The translations under genes were made by a program, and so were the position numbers. 64,000 nt of DNA from Allolobophora icterica (lineage: Eukaryota; Annelida; Clitellata; Crassiclitellata; Lumbricidae): the NCBI GenBank assembly GCA_963556255.1, contig OY744615.1, positions 49,176,356-49,240,355 on the forward strand, read 5' to 3'. Of the stretch, positions 36,191 through 50,500 are shown piece after piece; positions within the stretch are counted from its first letter, which is position 1; each line of letters starts with the position of its first letter. Below the pieces are notes generated by a model. It did not search any database. It was not told the origin of the DNA and saw only the letters and a program-made list of their open reading frames with translations.

Positions 36191-36906
36191 ACTTGCGGCC
36201 TCCGTGTTCCTCATTCTTCGACTGTTTCCAGCGGAGTGCATCAGTGGTAATTCAATGCAATGGAGGCTGTTAGCTGTCCCACTGAAGCTGGTGTTTAGCA
36301 CAGAAATAACTACGAGGTTTTGGTGCTACATCCGCATTTCACCAATACACCATTTGTTGGCATTTGAATGATCCCTTCCTTTCAATCTGCACCGTTTGTC
36401 CGTACTGAACACCCACTGGTAGAGGCAATAGGCCCTACCTCTGTTTCCACACCGAAACCCTGCACGTGTTTTGCACCATCCGACTGAATAAGAAGAAAAG
36501 TGAGCAGCGCATTTGCATGGGACTGTAGATATGTATCAATGTCTTAAATTGAGTATAGGAAGTTTGAGCAGCTGGTTTCTGATCGTTTTGAAGTAGCCAC
36601 AGAGTATGCCGTTACATTCTTTGGGTCAAAGTTTTCACTCGGGGATTATGGCGATCCATTAGATTCTGTGGTCAACAGTTCAGATTGTTTGCCCGGATTT
36701 ATTGTTTACTCTTGACTTTGCAACTATACAGTTGTATTGTATTGTATATTGGATCGAACGGCGCTTTATGCATCTGTCGACTGTGTGTAGACTGTAGACA
36801 TTCAGCGCCTGGCCTGTAATGAGTTACTCGGTTTCTGCCTTGTTCAGATTAGGTCCACACACTTGTCAGCTGTTTGCACTGCAGCATGGTCTCCTTGTGT
36901 CACTCG

Positions 36907-36907
<1 letters not shown>

Positions 36908-36977
<70 letters not shown>
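36908..36977. repeat. (GT)n microsatellite
   Basis: About 34 uninterrupted GT dinucleotides. Confidence 0.95.
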
Positions 36978-36980
<3 letters not shown>

Positions 36981-37525
36981 TTGCAAGCACTACCTTAGAG
37001 TGATTTTCATGAGTTCAAAAGCTACCTTATGGGTACTCGATTCCACACGGGGACATTTTCGACGTCCGTTTATGGAATTCATCAGAAATAGCTTACTTTA
37101 TCCATATCCAGTCTCGAAATTGAGGTTTCCATGTGTGGACGTGTGCTCATAAGCACAACTGAGTTGTGTGCATGTGTGTGTACACACACTACACACGCAT
37201 TGTCCTGACAAACTTTTTTCTAAAATCCGGCCATCTGGTGTGAAATATGCACCAATATATTCAGTATGTAGTCTTCCGCAAATGCTGGGTAAGTTGTCTC
37301 TGTGTGTCACTCTATGGGAACGACTTGACATTTAACTGCAAACAGATGTTGTAAAGCTCCGCCAAAAAAGCAGCGCCGCTGTCCCCATGTGGTATCCGTG
37401 TGGGAAATTATGTGTGGAGCTAACCTGTTTACGCATAGGAAAAAACGTAGACCTGCGATGAATAAGTAGTTCCTGAAAGTGTTCAATATTTGTCCATTGC
37501 CATCTTATTAAACATGGAGGTAACG

Positions 37526-37863
<338 letters not shown>

Positions 37864-38499
37864 AAACAATTCCTGACGCCAGCCATTTGGCGGCGATGTG
37901 TACGAATAAATTATCTCCATTGTCCTCGGTCATTTGTCAAATCTCTTGCCCCTTAGTGTTGGTCCAAGTAATGGTATGTCCTTAGTTATATTATCTATCT
38001 AGCCTAATCTTTGTCTGTCTTTCTGTCTGTTTCCTTCGAATCTTGCATGAGTGCGCTGTGTGGGATTCGGTCAACTGGCATTCTCTGTACATGACTACTG
38101 CCCACCATGCCTTAAGACGGCACTGTATTTGTGTACTTTTTTAACTACAGTTATCGCAACCAACTACATGTAAGCTAATGAACAATAACTGTAATAAACA
38201 ACCCGTGTCATACTAAACTAAACGTATTGAAAATTCTGATATTTTACAGGGACGATTTTAACAAGAATGTTTTTACTACTAGAATAATTATTAGCTTAGT
38301 AGGCCCCTATTGGTGATGTTAGGGCACCATTACAGCTGTGAGAGCGTTGTGTAACTTATTTATTTTCTACTTTTTATCGGTCTCGCTGTTTGCTTAACTG
38401 TGTCTTTAGTGCAGTCCCTCAGTATATCGGGTCAGGTCGTTTCTGTTTAAAAATCTGATATAGCCAACTGTCTCTAAAAAGCGTCATATTAATTTTCAA

Positions 38500-40420
38500 T
38501 CTGCAACGAGACGCACGCCGTTGTGTATTTTGCGTCTTCCGCCATTGTGACCTATATCTCAAAATGCCTACGTTCGCCTCAACATTACTGCTGTGCATTA
38601 TCATCCGTCTCTCTCTAAATCCCATTGGACCTAAAGACAAAGTTTATTTCTCTGCATAAACACCCGTTAAATACTGCTTTCCGGTGACATCAAAACAAAT
38701 CCTGGTCCCAGCAAACACTCATCCGCCATTGTGACCTATATTTCAAAATGCCTACGTTCGCCTCAACATTACTACTGTGCATTTTCATCCGTCTCTCTCT
38801 AAATCGCATTGGACCTAAACACCTCTCATACCCCAGTTCAACAGTGACAACCGACCCTGTACAATATTCTCATTTGAACACCGTTCCCACAGCCTCACTC
38901 CTCATCACCCGTCGTTACAAAGTTTATTTCTTGTGTCTCCTCTCTTACTTTATTTCCTTCCAGATTGTCTAACTATCTTGTCTATCTAGTTACATTATTT
39001 CATTTTTTCCATTTGTTTCATTTTGTTTTCCAATCCCCAAATGGTGGCAGTATATGTTTCGGTTTCTGTTCTTCGCTGTAGGCCTATAGTTAAGTACCTT
39101 ATCGCCACTTTGTTTCAATGACCATTAAATTTTGTGATTCTAAGTTGGTTGTAGGCCTACGCCATAATAACATTACTATGCAGATAGGTGTCCCTAGTAG
39201 CGGGAGCAATCCCTGTTGGGCCCCCTTGTTACCAGCAACTACGTACATATATTTGTGAAACTGCTTTAGCTTTTGGCTTTTGCTTGTTGGCAATAAACAG
39301 ATTGTCATTGTCATTTCTCTGCCATAAACACCTGTTAAATTCTGTTCCCTCTACTGCTTTCCGGTGTCATCAAAACAAATCTTGGTCCCAGCAAACACTC
39401 CTCGTCTTATATATACAGTTCTCTCAACAAGAAATTTCTACTCTATTCCCTAAATATTCGGTCTTTTCTCAACCCCAAAAAACTCCATTGCATTAAGTGA
39501 TCTTGTCAACTGCTCTCGTCCACCCTGTTTCATTGCCCTACAACCCTCGTGGTTTCTCTCTGTTAGCTTTCCTCGGCGTCCTCGCATCACCTCCTCCTCA
39601 AATTAAAATCTTCAAAAACTCAATTTGTGTTATTGCCTTCTTGGTCCGTCAACCGGGTGTTGTCCTAAATTTCTGTCGCCATACCTTCCTCTCTTTTGAA
39701 TGCTCCTCCATAACTCTTCGACTTGCTCACAGTTTTCAATCTCTACCGTCCTCACTAATTTCTACTTTTTATCGGTCTCGCTGTTTACTTTGCTTTCTCT
39801 TTCGTCCAGTCACTCTGGATGTCGTGTCAAATCGTTCCTTTTTTTATATCTGAAACAGCCAACTGTCTCTGAAATCGCTATTCATTATACTTTATCCATT
39901 TCAGCGTTTCCTCGTCCGCCTACTTGTCCAAACCCATTATCTTTCTTTAAAAATTTGGCTCCCTTCTCTGTCTTGCTGACATTACTTCCAATGAATTCTT
40001 ACTAACTGGCGATTTCAACATTCATTTAGACAATGCCTCTGACTCTCTTGCATCAGATTTCCTTAACTTCCTGTCCTCAGCCAGTCTCACCAAACATGTT
40101 CACTTCCGAACCCATGTCATGAATCACATCCTTTACCTGCGCATCACCTTCGCTGCTTCCCACTAATTTCCCAAGCTATCACACTCTGTTCTCAACACTA
40201 CTGATCATTATCTTATCATGGATGACCTTGAAATCAAACCTTTCGCTGCGCCTCCTCCTTCTACACATGCTTACCGTCTCACGGGATCCATTTATTGTCA
40301 GGCCTTCGTCCAGTATATTCTGTACTCGCAACTGCTTCTTCCCTAAATAACCTCCCTTCATGTTACAGTTCCAAACTCTCCAACCTCCTTGACATTCAAA
40401 GTTTGTATCAAGTTTGGCTG
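38500..40420 (+). mobile_element. Degenerate LINE 5'/endonuclease region with 2A-like motif
   Basis: Codons at 38674-38709 read LLSGDIKTNPGP, resembling the 2A-like N-terminus of some CR1/L2-type ORF2 proteins. A decayed copy (about 39353-39390) precedes a block in which LLTGDFNIHLDNASDSLASD (about 39999-40058) and NTTDHYLI match the apurinic endonuclease GDFN and DH motifs. Frames are broken by many shifts. A direct duplication of about 90 bp (38540-38630 and 38728-38820) lies at the start. It is a non-functional relic, probably the 5' portion of the LINE family whose 3' ends occur elsewhere in the window. Confidence 0.65.
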
Positions 40421-40439
40421 CGTTTGTAGCATATTAAAA

Positions 40440-40756
40440 ATAGGCATCCGACTTATGCTACACATATATAGTATAGTTTAACCTTTATTCGAGTTATGCT
40501 ATAGGCCATATATTATAATATAGTAAAAAAATCAACGAAAATTTAATGTTATTGTTCAAACCCGTGTTTCAATCGCGGTGAAGCCTGGGTTATTGGGTTC
40601 CGAAAATCCCGTGTGAGTTACCCGGGGTACCCAGGTAGGCATAGATCCGCATCGGTTATCTAAGAAGTTTGGATGCCTTGGTAGTAAATTAATCATAGGC
40701 ATCCGAGTTAGGCTACAATTGTACTGTATAGTAAAACATTGGTACGAGTTAGGCTA
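40440..40756. repeat. Direct repeat pair, about 60 bp
   Basis: ATAGGCATCCGACTTATGCT (about 40440) and ATAGGCATCCGAGTTAGGCT (about 40695) begin two similar segments separated by about 190 bp that include CCCGGGGTACCC. No coding signal. Confidence 0.45.
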
Positions 40757-41812
40757 AGCTGAGCAAGTTCCTCGCGCACAATTACTATGCAGTATAATTA
40801 TTGCTTCTGCGCCGCCGAGGCGTGTGCACTTCTGAGCTTGGGGCCACCTTAGGAAGAAGGGCGATATCAAAGGCAGTTTTATTGTACTGTATTGTGCAGT
40901 TTGTTGACTTGTGGACACATTCAAGGACGAACAACCTCAAGATGTCTCTCGAGAGAATTACATGTATCGCCTGATACTCCAGAAACAAGTTCAGGGATAA
41001 TTTCCTAATGTGGAGATTGCACTCCGCATGTAGGCCTATCTGGTGCTTATGGTCAGTAACTGCATAGCGCAACGTTCCTCCTCAAAAATTAAACTACAAA
41101 AGAACAGACTTCGCACATCGACGGGGAATGAGCGGTTGTCCCACCTGGCCCTGATGAGCATAGAAGCTGACATTCTGCGTGAGATCAACTTGGAGGATAT
41201 CTGGTGACCGAAGTTGACATGAAGAACTATGTTCTGACCTTTTAACTCTTTCTTTGTGTTAGATATTTGTGTTAAATTGTGTCTGTGCACAATGCACATT
41301 ACTGAAATATTTTATAATCAGTTATAAAACACAAGTCAACATTTTTGGCACCTTTGTGGTGGAGGCTCCTATGTGGTGGGGGCCCCTGTGCACTGGCACA
41401 CGGTGCGCATGCCTAAATCCGGGCCTGTGCTGGGGCCTTTAGAATTATTATTGGTCTTGTAACTTTGGTATAGTGATAATGCTAGTCATACGTTTAACGG
41501 CGTCTTGTTACTACTAGAGCCGTGACAGGCGTGACTTATCAGTAATTAGCATTACTTCATCTTACTTTGAATGTAATAAACTAGTTTTTTATTTATGGAT
41601 AGTTGGAGCAAGAGTTTAACCACATCTTATGGCAACTAAACCCATTGACGTCGGAAACAACAATAATAATATTATTATTTAGAACATCTCTCGCTTTTCG
41701 TACCACATGGCTTTTGGAATTATTGGTCTTGAAACTTTGGTAGGCCTATGGATCTTAATTTCATAAACCGTTGGTATTGTACTTGTGAGAGAAATAGGCA
41801 GAGAGACGGAGA

Positions 41813-41965
<153 letters not shown>

Positions 41966-42269
41966 AGATAGAGAGAGACAAAGAAAGGCAGCGAGAGGGG
42001 GCGGGACGATGTAGCCTCCAGCTTGAGGCGTATGTTGCGGGTGGCTATAGGGAGTATAGGGCAAAGATCACCAGTGCGAGTGCCTTTCGCGTATTAGAAA
42101 CCAATATTATTTCATCCAACAAGACAGACAGTGTATAGGAATAACCATAAATAGCTTGCATCTGTTCTCGATCATTTAAACTCATTTGTCAAGTCTATTC
42201 CCTTTATTGTCAATTAATTGAAATCATCAAATTATTTTATTGTTCACCAATCTTTAAAATACACCGATA

Positions 42270-42465
42270 ACATGATATCACGAACTGCTATATCTTCACA
42301 GGTCTTTCACTCAAGACTGAAAACTCTGCTATTTTACAACTCCTATCCCCATTCCTCCTTTCCTGCCTACCTCCCTCGCCGTTTCAACTCTAAACATTAC
42401 CCACCTTAGCGGTCTTACTGTCTGCCTGACTAACTCTTTTGGATCTTGACCTGGAACCGATTCCC
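42270..42465 (+). mobile_element. LINE 3' fragment
   Basis: Encodes QVFHSRLKTLLFYNS and then matches 34440-34600 nearly through to GATCTTGACCTGGAACCGAT. It ends in a poly(C) run. Confidence 0.6.
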
Positions 42466-42853
42466 CCCCCCCGGGGATTCTGACAGGGGCCAGTTTCATA
42501 TATGTTTTCGTCCAACTGCAGAGTGGTGACAAGATACCTGTATTGGAGCTACATTACAATACACAATTGCAAACAAACTCACTTCATTTTTAGCAGCCTG
42601 AATTACTTCACGACAAGAAAGTTTATATGGTTACAGTAGACAAGCCAAGTCGATCATTGTAGCCATATTATTAGTTACAAAGGAACTTGAACACTGTAAC
42701 CAAATCATAACTTGTATTAGTAACTTAATGGCCAAGATCCTTAACAATACTGCTATACAATAGTGCAAAAGGCATAATAGGCTATTATAATTTAAGAAAT
42801 ATTTGTGTTTTGGCGCTAATCGTTGTATACCACTTATAGTTATAGCAGAAAGT

Positions 42854-43155
42854 GAGGACAAATGAACAAAGGCATATTTTCACACGCACACACATTTGTC
42901 TTCATAAATAATCGCTGTGGTGACAAATGAACAAAGGCATATTTTCACACACACATACACACATTTGTCTTCATAAATAATCCCTGTGGGGACAAATGAA
43001 CCAATGCATATTTTCACACACACATTTGTCTTCATAAATAACCGCTGTGAGGACAATTGAACAAAGGCATATTTTCACACGAACACACATGTGTCTTCAT
43101 AAATATTCGCTGTGAGGACAAATGAACAAAGGCATATTTTCAATCACACACATAT
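42854..43155. repeat. 60-70-bp minisatellite, about 5 copies
   Basis: Each unit has GACAAATGAACAAAGGCATA, TTTTCACAC with a variable CA run, and ATTTGTCTTCATAAATAATC. Copy length varies with the internal CA microsatellite. Confidence 0.9.
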
Positions 43156-43244
43156 ATTAATTTTATTCGTCTTCAGAAATAAAAATCAAATGAATTCAGC
43201 CTGTGTGTTCTCTAACTCTGTCTGTCTGTCTGTGTCCGTGTCTC

Positions 43245-43417
<173 letters not shown>

Positions 43418-44101
43418 GGTGCTAGTCTCTCTGTCTGTCTGTTAAAGTAGGTATTATAACAATTTTTTATAATAACTATACTAATACTAAATTGAGGCAC
43501 ATATTTCTTAACTTGGTAATGATTCTTGTTCTCTGGTGGTTTGCTCAAGCTTTGGAATCGCGTTCCAAAATAAAATTTTTATTATTCTTGTTTGAAAATT
43601 GTAGGTGTGGAGGAAAAATTCACGCCACTCCAAATATTGGCCATACAGCATTTCGCATTTAGGACGCTGTCTATGGGTGCTCGACAGTGTAGTGGTTACG
43701 CCGCTAAACTGTCAATAGAGAGGTCGGGGCTAAAATCTCCATCAGGGCACACATTTCGTACGAGATTTCTGCTCCACTTGCACCCCCTAGCAACTCAGCT
43801 ATTATGCGTACATTGACGGTACACTGTCGGTAGGAAGATAAGACGGCGAGGGAGAGAACTGACTACCCGCCCTCATATGCGGAGGCTGAGAAAATCAAGT
43901 CGTTAAGACTTCATACCCAATGCTGCCTCACGGCTGGCTTAAGGACTGCACTTCTTCTTCTTCTATGAAACACAGTCATTTTCTAGATTTACCTTACCAG
44001 GCTAATAGTAATTGGTGGGGCTCAAGAATATCATAATGTGTAGAAAGTAGATCCTTGTACCCATATGCACTGGTTTCGCTAAGGTATTTTTTATAATCAT
44101 T

Positions 44102-44102
<1 letters not shown>

Positions 44103-44160
<58 letters not shown>

Positions 44161-44327
44161 TCCTGACCCCTTAAGCCATCCATGTTGAGACACACACACA
44201 TGCATATTAATTAGATGTGTGTGTAAAAGTAGTTCCTTGTCCACAGATGCACTTGTGTACTTTAAGGTATATTTTGGAACCACGACTTGTTCCCATGTGG
44301 AATGGGCGCATAAGGTAGCGGATGTGA

Positions 44328-44387
<60 letters not shown>
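44103..44387. repeat. Inverted (CA)n and (GT)n arrays
   Basis: (CA)n at 44103-44157 and (GT)n at 44331-44387, about 175 bp apart. They are complementary and could pair as a long stem in RNA. The flanks TGTGTAAAAGTAGTTCCTTG and TAGAAAGTAGATCCTTG also suggest an internal partial duplication. Confidence 0.85.
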
Positions 44388-44388
<1 letters not shown>

Positions 44389-44988
44389 GGTTGCTGAACA
44401 TTCGCCCGAACACGCATTCCGCGGGCAAACGCCAGGTGGCATTAGTCCTGTCGTAGTAACTGTTAGTTGCTATCAACAGTCGATGATTTAAGAGGAGAGG
44501 CCAAGTGGTGCGACCTACCGACCGACCGACCGATCGCTCTCCTTCTCCTATATAATAAAACAGTCAACCGCACAACGAGAGTCAAGTTAACGACCGTCTG
44601 AGTTCAAAGACTGACTTCAATACGTTGCATGTCGATCGATCGATCGGCGGTAGACCTTGTGACGGAAGTAGACTGCAGCGTGTAACCACCGAGTCGGAAT
44701 AGGTAGGCTATGATGTCTTACAGAATAACTATTATTACAGAATATTATACGAATCATGATATCAGAATGCATGTATTTCACCTTCCAAGACGCGATATAT
44801 ACCAGATCTGTCTCTGTGTCTGTCTCTGTCTCTGTGTCTATCTGTTTATATGTCTCTACGTCTCTCTGTGTTTCTCTCAGTAAATCCATCTATCTCTATT
44901 CCCTATCTATGTAAATGTAAATCTCCGAAACATCTCAGCGTCACACAAAAGCCACGTCAGGGAGACCAGCTTATTCACAGGCGCTATA

Positions 44989-45165
44989 CAGGGGCGTCTA
45001 CACCATAGAAACTTTGGAGCAAATGCTCCATCCAAGAAATAGGGGGGGGGGAGATCTGTCTGTGTGTGCCACCATTTTATGGGGGGGGGGGAGGAAGGGG
45101 AAGGGGAAGAAGAGGGGAGGAAAGGGAAGTTGCTCCAATGACTCAGGGGGGGATAGACGCCCCTG
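44989..45165. mobile_element. hAT-type MITE, 177 bp, perfect 8-bp TSD
   Basis: Starts CAGGGGCGTCTA and ends TAGACGCCCCTG, perfect inverted repeats. The octamer GCGCTATA lies on both sides (44981-44988 and 45166-45173). The target is itself a LINE/SINE 3' end motif (TTATTCACAGGCGCTATA). The interior is G-rich, with two G(8-10) runs. Confidence 0.9.
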
Positions 45166-45479
45166 GCGCTATATCAAATCAAGTCTGCAATAGCCATGTC
45201 CGCCTTGTCCGTCCGGTGCCAGGTAAGAGTTCGGGGAGGTCAAGCCATGGGTTGATGCCTTGTGCATTAGACACCGGCGCAACAGAAGTTACTAATTACA
45301 ATTGCGTTGCGATGCTTCACTGAAATGCATTAACGACGTATTGATACCGTTGGTAGATCAATTCTGTTATTACTATATATCTGCAGGTGAAAAGGCACTC
45401 ACCCATAGATGTTGCTACCTACGTTGTGAATACTTGTTCAGAATTCCAACCCATAGACTGCCGGTTTGTGTTACCAACT

Positions 45480-45535
45480 ATTTTAACGACGAGTTGCATT
45501 GGTTTCCAAGTCGCTTTTAGTAAAATGTTAAGGGT
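45480..45535 (-). repeat. ~65-bp miniature palindrome-ended repeat, copy 3
   Basis: Contains GACGAGTTGCATTGGTTTCC and GTCGCTTTTAGTA, the reverse of copies 1 and 4. Confidence 0.6.
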
Positions 45536-46189
45536 CCCAACCCATAGACTATCAAAGGGCGAACGACTTCAATCCATGTAATTGAAACACTGGATGGACT
45601 TAAACCATGGACCGGTTCTCCTCGAGCATTGCTGCGGCTACCAAAGTAATGGAATAAAGACGAAGGGCAGTCATAGAATTGGGACTAATGCCTCACATCC
45701 CCGGCTCTATATTGTAGATTCACAGACTTTTCGAATCAGCTGATAATGTCTGAGTTAAAATAGTACTGACTGGTTAGGAGATTTTTCAGTTTAGCCTGGA
45801 AATTCGTCGAGGCTGCTGGTCGAACAGTGTACTCGTGACATCTCTCTGTGCATGGGAGTCGTCCACTCGGAGAATCTAAAACGGCTGTCGAGAAAAAGAC
45901 TGAAGATTTAGAAATGTTTTAAATCGAACCAGTTGTAAATGAATTTTTGCTATAGTCACTGATTTGATGAAGGAACCTCTGGGTCGACCTATCTCTCTTT
46001 GCAGCTGCTTCAGTGCTAGTTTAAGAAACTATAGAATAGATAGCGTTTCTGAGTATCAAGGCCCGAGTGTAAGATGACGTACGCTCAGCCGATCACCTTT
46101 CGTCAGAGACACAACCTACACAAAGACTGACCATACGTTTGTTTGGACAGCAGCTGCCAGGAATTCTGTCGACGGTCATTACACAAAAC

Positions 46190-46410
46190 AATACAATACA
46201 ACTCCATATATGGTATTGTCCTCCTTCCAAAGTTCAGAAGTGCACATACGACCATACGACAGAAAATCGATGGCACTGAGCAACTGTGAGTGAAGGACTT
46301 GCTCAAGGTCTCTACACAGTAACCGTCTCAGTGGAGGAGGAGCGAACACGACGTACTCTCCGTGTTACAGGCCGAACGCTATAAGCAATCAGCCACTGTG
46401 CCACAGGTCC
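46190..46410 (-). mobile_element. tRNA-derived SINE, second copy of the 35.9-kb repeat
   Basis: Matches 35995-36190 in order: GTCCTCCTTCCAA, GACCATACGACAGAA, GTGAGTGAAGGACTT and the tRNA-like head. It is immediately followed by the 33-bp minisatellite. Confidence 0.55.
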
Positions 46411-46434
46411 TTTTACGATTTAGCGTTGGCCATG

Positions 46435-47045
46435 GATAGACCATCAAACCTAATGCCCAATGGCATCTATAGGCCATCAAACCTAATGCCCAATGGCATC
46501 TATAGGCCATCAAACCTAATGCCCAATGGCATCTATAGGCCATCAAACCTAATGCCCAATGGCATCTATAGGCCATCAAACCTAATGCCCAATGGCATCT
46601 ATAGGCCATCAAACCTGAGGCCTAATGGCCTGGGATAGGCCATCAATCCTGAGGCATAATGGCCAGGGATAGACCATCAAACCTGAGGCCTAATGGCCAG
46701 GGATAGGCCATCAAACCTAAGGCCCAATGGCCTGTATAGGCCATCAAACCTAATGCCCAATGGCATCTATAGGCCATCAAACCTGAGGCCTAATGGCCAG
46801 GGATAGGCCATCAAACCTGAGGCATAATTGCCAGGGATAGGCCATCAAACCTGAGGCCCAATGGCCAGGGATAGGCCATCAAACCTAAGGCCCAATGGCC
46901 TGTATAGGCCATCAAACCTAATGCCCAATGGCATCTATAGGCCATCAAACCTGAGGCCTAATGGCCAGGTATAGGTCATCAAACCTGAGGCCTAATGGCC
47001 AGGGATAGGCCATCAAACCTAAGGCCCAATGGCCAGCATAGACCT
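46435..47045. repeat. 33-bp minisatellite, about 18 copies, two subtypes
   Basis: The common part is GGCCATCAAACCT. Subtype A continues with AATGCCCAATGGCATCTATA, and subtype B with GAGGCCTAATGGCCAGGGAT. The left third is pure A and the rest alternates A, B and intermediates. Two units also occur at 35928-35990. Eleven-residue repeat frames on both strands are artefacts of the 33-bp period. Confidence 0.93.
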
Positions 47046-47514
47046 GACTGTATATGAAGGCTTATCCTTCGACCGGATCCAGTCGGTTTCCTAAATCTGT
47101 ATGCAATGCAGTGGGTGCAATATTGGATTCGCGTTTTGGATCCTTTTCCTTGGGCTATGGTTGACGTGTAGCCCAACGCATCTTCCAGGGACTTGACCAA
47201 AATGACCTTCAAAAGAGTCATTAAGTCAGCTGAGTCACCGATTAAGTCTGTCACTCAATAGCTGCGTTCATTAACAAGTCCGGAAAGTAATCGTTGAACA
47301 TATCTTTGAACAAAGCAGAGTAGGGCCTACACGTTCAGCGCTTCTGTGAGGTATACATTGAAAATACCTAAAAGGCGTCATATTAAGAGTCTTGATACAT
47401 ACATACAAACACGTATACATCCTACAAGCTAGATGCGTTTATTTTTCCAAAAAATAAACAGAGGAAAAACCACTTTGTTGTTATTTTTCGTTCTAGGGTT
47501 TTTGTCAGTTGACG

Positions 47515-50500
47515 ATGGCGAATAGCAAACAACAGCAATCGATGAGAGCGAGTCGAATACAAAGCGCTCCAGCAATTCTCCTGCGAAGACATCGCCTCGA
47601 GGGACATCCGGTGGCTCAGCTGGGCTTCGAAGGTGCTCGTCACATGCTCTCGAACCGTTTGCCTTCCGCGAGACGTGAGCGAGTGGTTGGTCTGCGGATG
47701 CCGGAGCTGAACAGTGAAATAGCAGAGAGCGTTTTGCCTCTGAGTGAGACGCTGAAACGTCTTGACTTGTCTGGCATTCGACTCTCTTCACTTCCGACAG
47801 AATTACTCGTTGAAATGACGAACCTTGAACGTCTCGACATCAGCAGAAACCAAATTCAAGATCTGAGTCCGCTCTGTGAGCATTTCGCTGGTCTGGATAA
47901 CCTGGTGGAAATACTCGCTTACTCAAACAGCATCAGGAGATTGCCAATAAACTTTGGTCGGTTTTCGAACCTAAGGCGATTAAACCTTTCATCGAACTCG
48001 TTAACGCGATGCGATAGTATCGATGAATTGAAATGCCTCCAGGTTCTGATACTCGACAATAATCGACTGGAATCGTTCAGTGCAAATTTCTTCGAGAACC
48101 TCCGACGGCTGGAAGTACTTCACTGCGCTCAGAATGGGATCACGAAGCTTCCTCCAACCTTACGCAATATGCGACATTTGCGAAATGTCGACTTCTCTGG
48201 CAACAGGTTGGCTTCCATTCCGCCGGATCTACTTCAGCTGCACAGGATGGAGGTTCTGAATCTGAGTCGAAATCAAATCTCACGCGTTCCAACGATCCAA
48301 CTGAAAGGCATCAGACGTCGACCGATGAGCGTCGATCTGTCGGACAATCAGTTGGTCAGATTTCCGGAACAACTTCTGTCGCTGAGCAGAAAGATTGATT
48401 TATGTCGTAATCAGATCACGAAGATTCCGGTAACTGTGACTAAGCTTTGTTCTGAAGACGATGATAAAGTGATTGAGATCGAAGATAATCCGCTGACCAG
48501 TCCACCCGCCGACATCTGCCAATGCGGCACTCGAGCAATCCTTCGCTACTTCTACGAAAGCAAAGTACTTATGCAGAGCTACGAGGGACTGAAAGTGTTT
48601 GTGCTGGGATCGAGCGGTCAGGGCAAGACGAGTCTCGTCCAGACGATGATCGATGATGAACCACGGTTGACCGGAGACGACCGAACAGTTGTCCTCGACA
48701 TTTTCAACCACTACATCGAAGTGGAAGACGAAGAGGTGGAGGAGAAAAATGAGAAGGAAGAAGAGGAGGAGGAAGTGAATGACGAAGGAGAGGAGGAAGC
48801 AGAGGAAAGAGTTGGAAAGAGGCTTCATCTGTCGATTTGGGATTTTTCTGGAAACGATCGATATTTGGTTCCGTTGTATCATTTCATCCACCTGCCTTCA
48901 CTTTGCCTAATTGTTTTCAATATGGCGGAATATGACGACAGCAAATTCGACTCCCTTATTGGAAATTGGCTGAACTGGGTCATTTCAAAGACCAACAAGC
49001 TCGTTCTTCTGCCAGTGGCAACTCATTCAGACATGGTTTCGTCCAATCGAAAGGAAGAAATCTGCAGAAATGTATCTTTGAAAATCAAACAGTTTCTGGA
49101 ACACCATGCGAAGTTCATCGACCGGGAGATCAGACGAATTGAAAGTAAGCCGCATATTGTTCCAGCCTTGTCCGAACATCTGAAACATTGTTTATCTTTG
49201 AAACGACTGGAGACGGTTGTTCATTCAGAGGTCATTGGAATCAGTTCCAAGATAAACGACGGTTTCTCTGAACTGGTGGCCGCTGTTAAGTCGATAGCAA
49301 CAAACAAAAGCGTCTATGATCACGTTCTTCAGCGAATTCCCTCCTTATGGGATCAAGTGGAGAACTATGTAGATGAAAGAGGAAGATCGGCTTCGTTTCC
49401 ATTTCTCACCTGGAAAGACTACGAGAAGGAAGTCGTTGAACGCTTTGGTATGAAACGAATATTGACACAGATTACACAACACTTGCACAACATTGGAAAG
49501 CTCCTTTGGTTTTCAGAGAGTCGCGGTCTGAAAGATTTCGTTTTCCTGAAGCCCGAATGGCTGTTGGAAGTGTTGAAAGCAATTTACAGACACGATCTTC
49601 TTGAAGCGCAGTTTTCATCTGACGAATACGGATTTAAATCGGTTGGATTAGGCGCAAATAAATTCGATCGGCTGAAGCGTGAGTTTCTAAGCAAAGGAGT
49701 TCTGGATAGAGATTATCTGCGGTGCATCCTATGGCCTTTGTACCCGACTGTCGATCTGAACAAACAGTTTCTTCATTTGACGAATGTGTTAATGAATCAC
49801 TTTGAACTAGGCTACATTCAACCGAGAACATTTGCCGAGGACGGACCGTTGTCGCAAACGGAACTTCGGCGCCCAATCGCCGCTTATAATTCTGCAAAGA
49901 CTTCAACTGAAATCCAGGAAAATATGCAACAGACTTCAAAGACGGCACAGACTCTGAGTGGAAGTCAGGTTGTGTCGGGAAGCGTAGTTGTCTGCTGCTT
50001 GGTCAAAGTGCCTCGACCTGCGTTCTTGGAGGAACAAACTGCGGCTCTGAGTGACATGCCTTGCATAGTTGCTCATTTTCGCTTTGCACTCTATTTGCCG
50101 CCTGGAATTCTCGACAGACTGATACATCAGTTCCAGGCTTCGTCTCATCATAATTTGGCAGTTGTATGGCACTGGGAAACCGGACTATTCGCCATTCACA
50201 GAGAGAAATCGACGTGTCTTCTCATGGAGTTTAAGAAACTGCGCAGCAAACATACGACATGTCAAGTTATACGTTTGGAAACACGAAACGACTCAAAAAA
50301 GTCATCTCTTGAAGAACTCTGGACTGTCATGCTACCGCTGCTTAACAACGTGGACTCATTTCTGTCACAGTTTTCAGGTACACAGTTAGTTCGTAATCGT
50401 AATCTCCAAACTTCGAAAGCGCCACTCGAAGGCCAAGCGCAGGGCACCAGCCTAATCACGAGCGCATCGTCATATCAGAGGGGGTTTCCATATAGAGTAG

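Noticed and set aside
41340..41430. hAT element ending AAATCCGGGCCTG
   Set aside because: A terminus-like sequence is present, but I found no matching inverted left end or octamer duplication.
46379..46638. Eleven-residue repeat proteins (RPSNLMPNGIY and its antisense)
   Set aside because: Produced by the 33-bp minisatellite on both strands.
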